This document shows, piece after piece, positions 63,762-64,000 of a stretch of 64,000 nt of DNA. The position numbers were made by a program, and so were the translations under genes. The notes beneath the pieces are model-generated. The model ran no database searches and had not been told where the DNA came from. It was given only the letters and a program-made list of their open reading frames with translations. The stretch lies in contig NZ_SJCY01000014.1 of the NCBI RefSeq assembly GCF_004354365.1, positions 21,638 through 85,637 on the forward strand. The letters are read 5' to 3'. This stretch comes from Pedobacter changchengzhani. Lineage in GTDB: Bacteria > Bacteroidota > Bacteroidia > Sphingobacteriales > Sphingobacteriaceae. Position 1 is the stretch's first letter, and each line of letters starts with the position of its first letter.

Positions 63762-63874
63762 TAAACAACATTGTGTTAAATTAACAAAGTTTAAAATTAA
63801 CGGTTTTGGCAGTAATTATCATTTTATATTGTCAACTAAATATAGCCAGAACTCGCATTTAAAACAAAAAAAAG

Positions 63875-64000
63875 AGTATGTACCACGAACTGTGTCAAAG
63901 CGTTAAACCTTTAAACACAATTAGCGATGAGAACAGGAGAAGATTTTGATTTTGAGAGCTTCAAAAACGAAGCAATGGCTGGGCTAAGTTCCGGCGAAAA
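63875..64000 (+). mobile_element. Left end of a probable IS256-family element (runs off window)
   Basis: The bases ACCACGAACTGTGTCAAAG (about 63882-63900) resemble the end motif of IS256-type elements (CTGTGTCAAA), just before the transposase start. The other end lies outside the window, so boundaries are not determined. Confidence 0.45.
63927..64000 (+). CDS. IS256-family transposase, N-terminus only (truncated by window end)
   Basis: The open frame from 63927 reads MRTGEDFDFESFKNEAMAGL and continues to the window end. The FDFE.FK.EA..GL pattern is the usual N-terminus of Bacteroidota IS256 transposases. Only 24 codons are visible, so the call rests on this pattern and the nearby end motif. 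Confidence 0.55.
   Translation, partial: MRTGEDFDFESFKNEAMAGLSSGE

Overview
The window looks like chromosomal DNA of a Bacteroidota bacterium, most likely a Pedobacter-like member of the Sphingobacteriaceae. This is inferred from the low GC content, signal peptides ending in Ala-Gln, several TAnnTTTG-type promoter elements, the general lack of Shine-Dalgarno sequences, and families typical of the group (PafA phosphatase, DUF4890, DoxX, DUF2249/RIC proteins, P. stutzeri-type L-rhamnose isomerase, a REP-associated transposase). I saw no rRNA, tRNA, prophage or CRISPR.

Layout. 1-5.9 kb: the 3' end of a PBP1A gene, a large protease-like/beta-propeller/barrel surface protein, and a divergent pair of a GIY-YIG-fold protein and a LexA-like XRE-S24 regulator. 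5.9-13.4 kb: a small secreted DUF4890 protein, bioF-bioD, then a sugar cluster (polyphosphate-glucokinase-type ROK kinase, gnd, zwf, pgl) ending in a frameshifted DUF5655-like gene. 13.5-17.6 kb: DoxX protein, ppx-ppk1 and a Lys/Ala-rich histone H1-like protein. Polyphosphate synthesis, breakdown and probable use for glucose phosphorylation thus lie next to the oxidative pentose phosphate genes. 17.7-27.3 kb: housekeeping genes (yajQ, prmC, ribD, EamA transporter, YigZ, nucleoside phosphorylase, NUDIX, pyrE, SRPBCC, clpB). 27.4-32 kb: M60-like metalloprotease, pepE and two outer-membrane barrel proteins.

32.1-33.1 kb is a REP/RAYT locus: a tyrosine transposase flanked by palindromes, with a 17-bp tandem array made from one palindrome arm. 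33.2-37.9 kb is a six-gene minus-strand operon that looks like a nitric-oxide/Fe-S-damage response (RIC repair protein, DUF1858-DUF2249 protein, NnrS/oxidase-like membrane protein, DUF59 protein, NsrR-like Rrf2 regulator, hemerythrin). Upstream is a 21-bp palindrome with an NsrR-like core. 38-43 kb holds scattered single genes and an untracked 41-residue membrane protein. 43-51 kb is an L-rhamnose catabolic locus (GntR regulator, kinase, isomerase, aldolase-dehydrogenase, RhaT). Four 156-bp repeats with perfect hairpins separate it from pafA.

54-56.6 kb: an unknown gene, a TPR-like protein, a thioredoxin-like protein and ung. 56.6-58 kb is a decayed island with two gene relics and two unrelated families of tandem repeats. 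58-61 kb: Lrp regulator, then a DtxR-family regulator overlapping an MntH-UspA fusion, with a palindromic operator on the promoter. 61.3-63.8 kb: smpB, pcm and a metallophosphoesterase. The right edge enters what looks like an IS256-family element.
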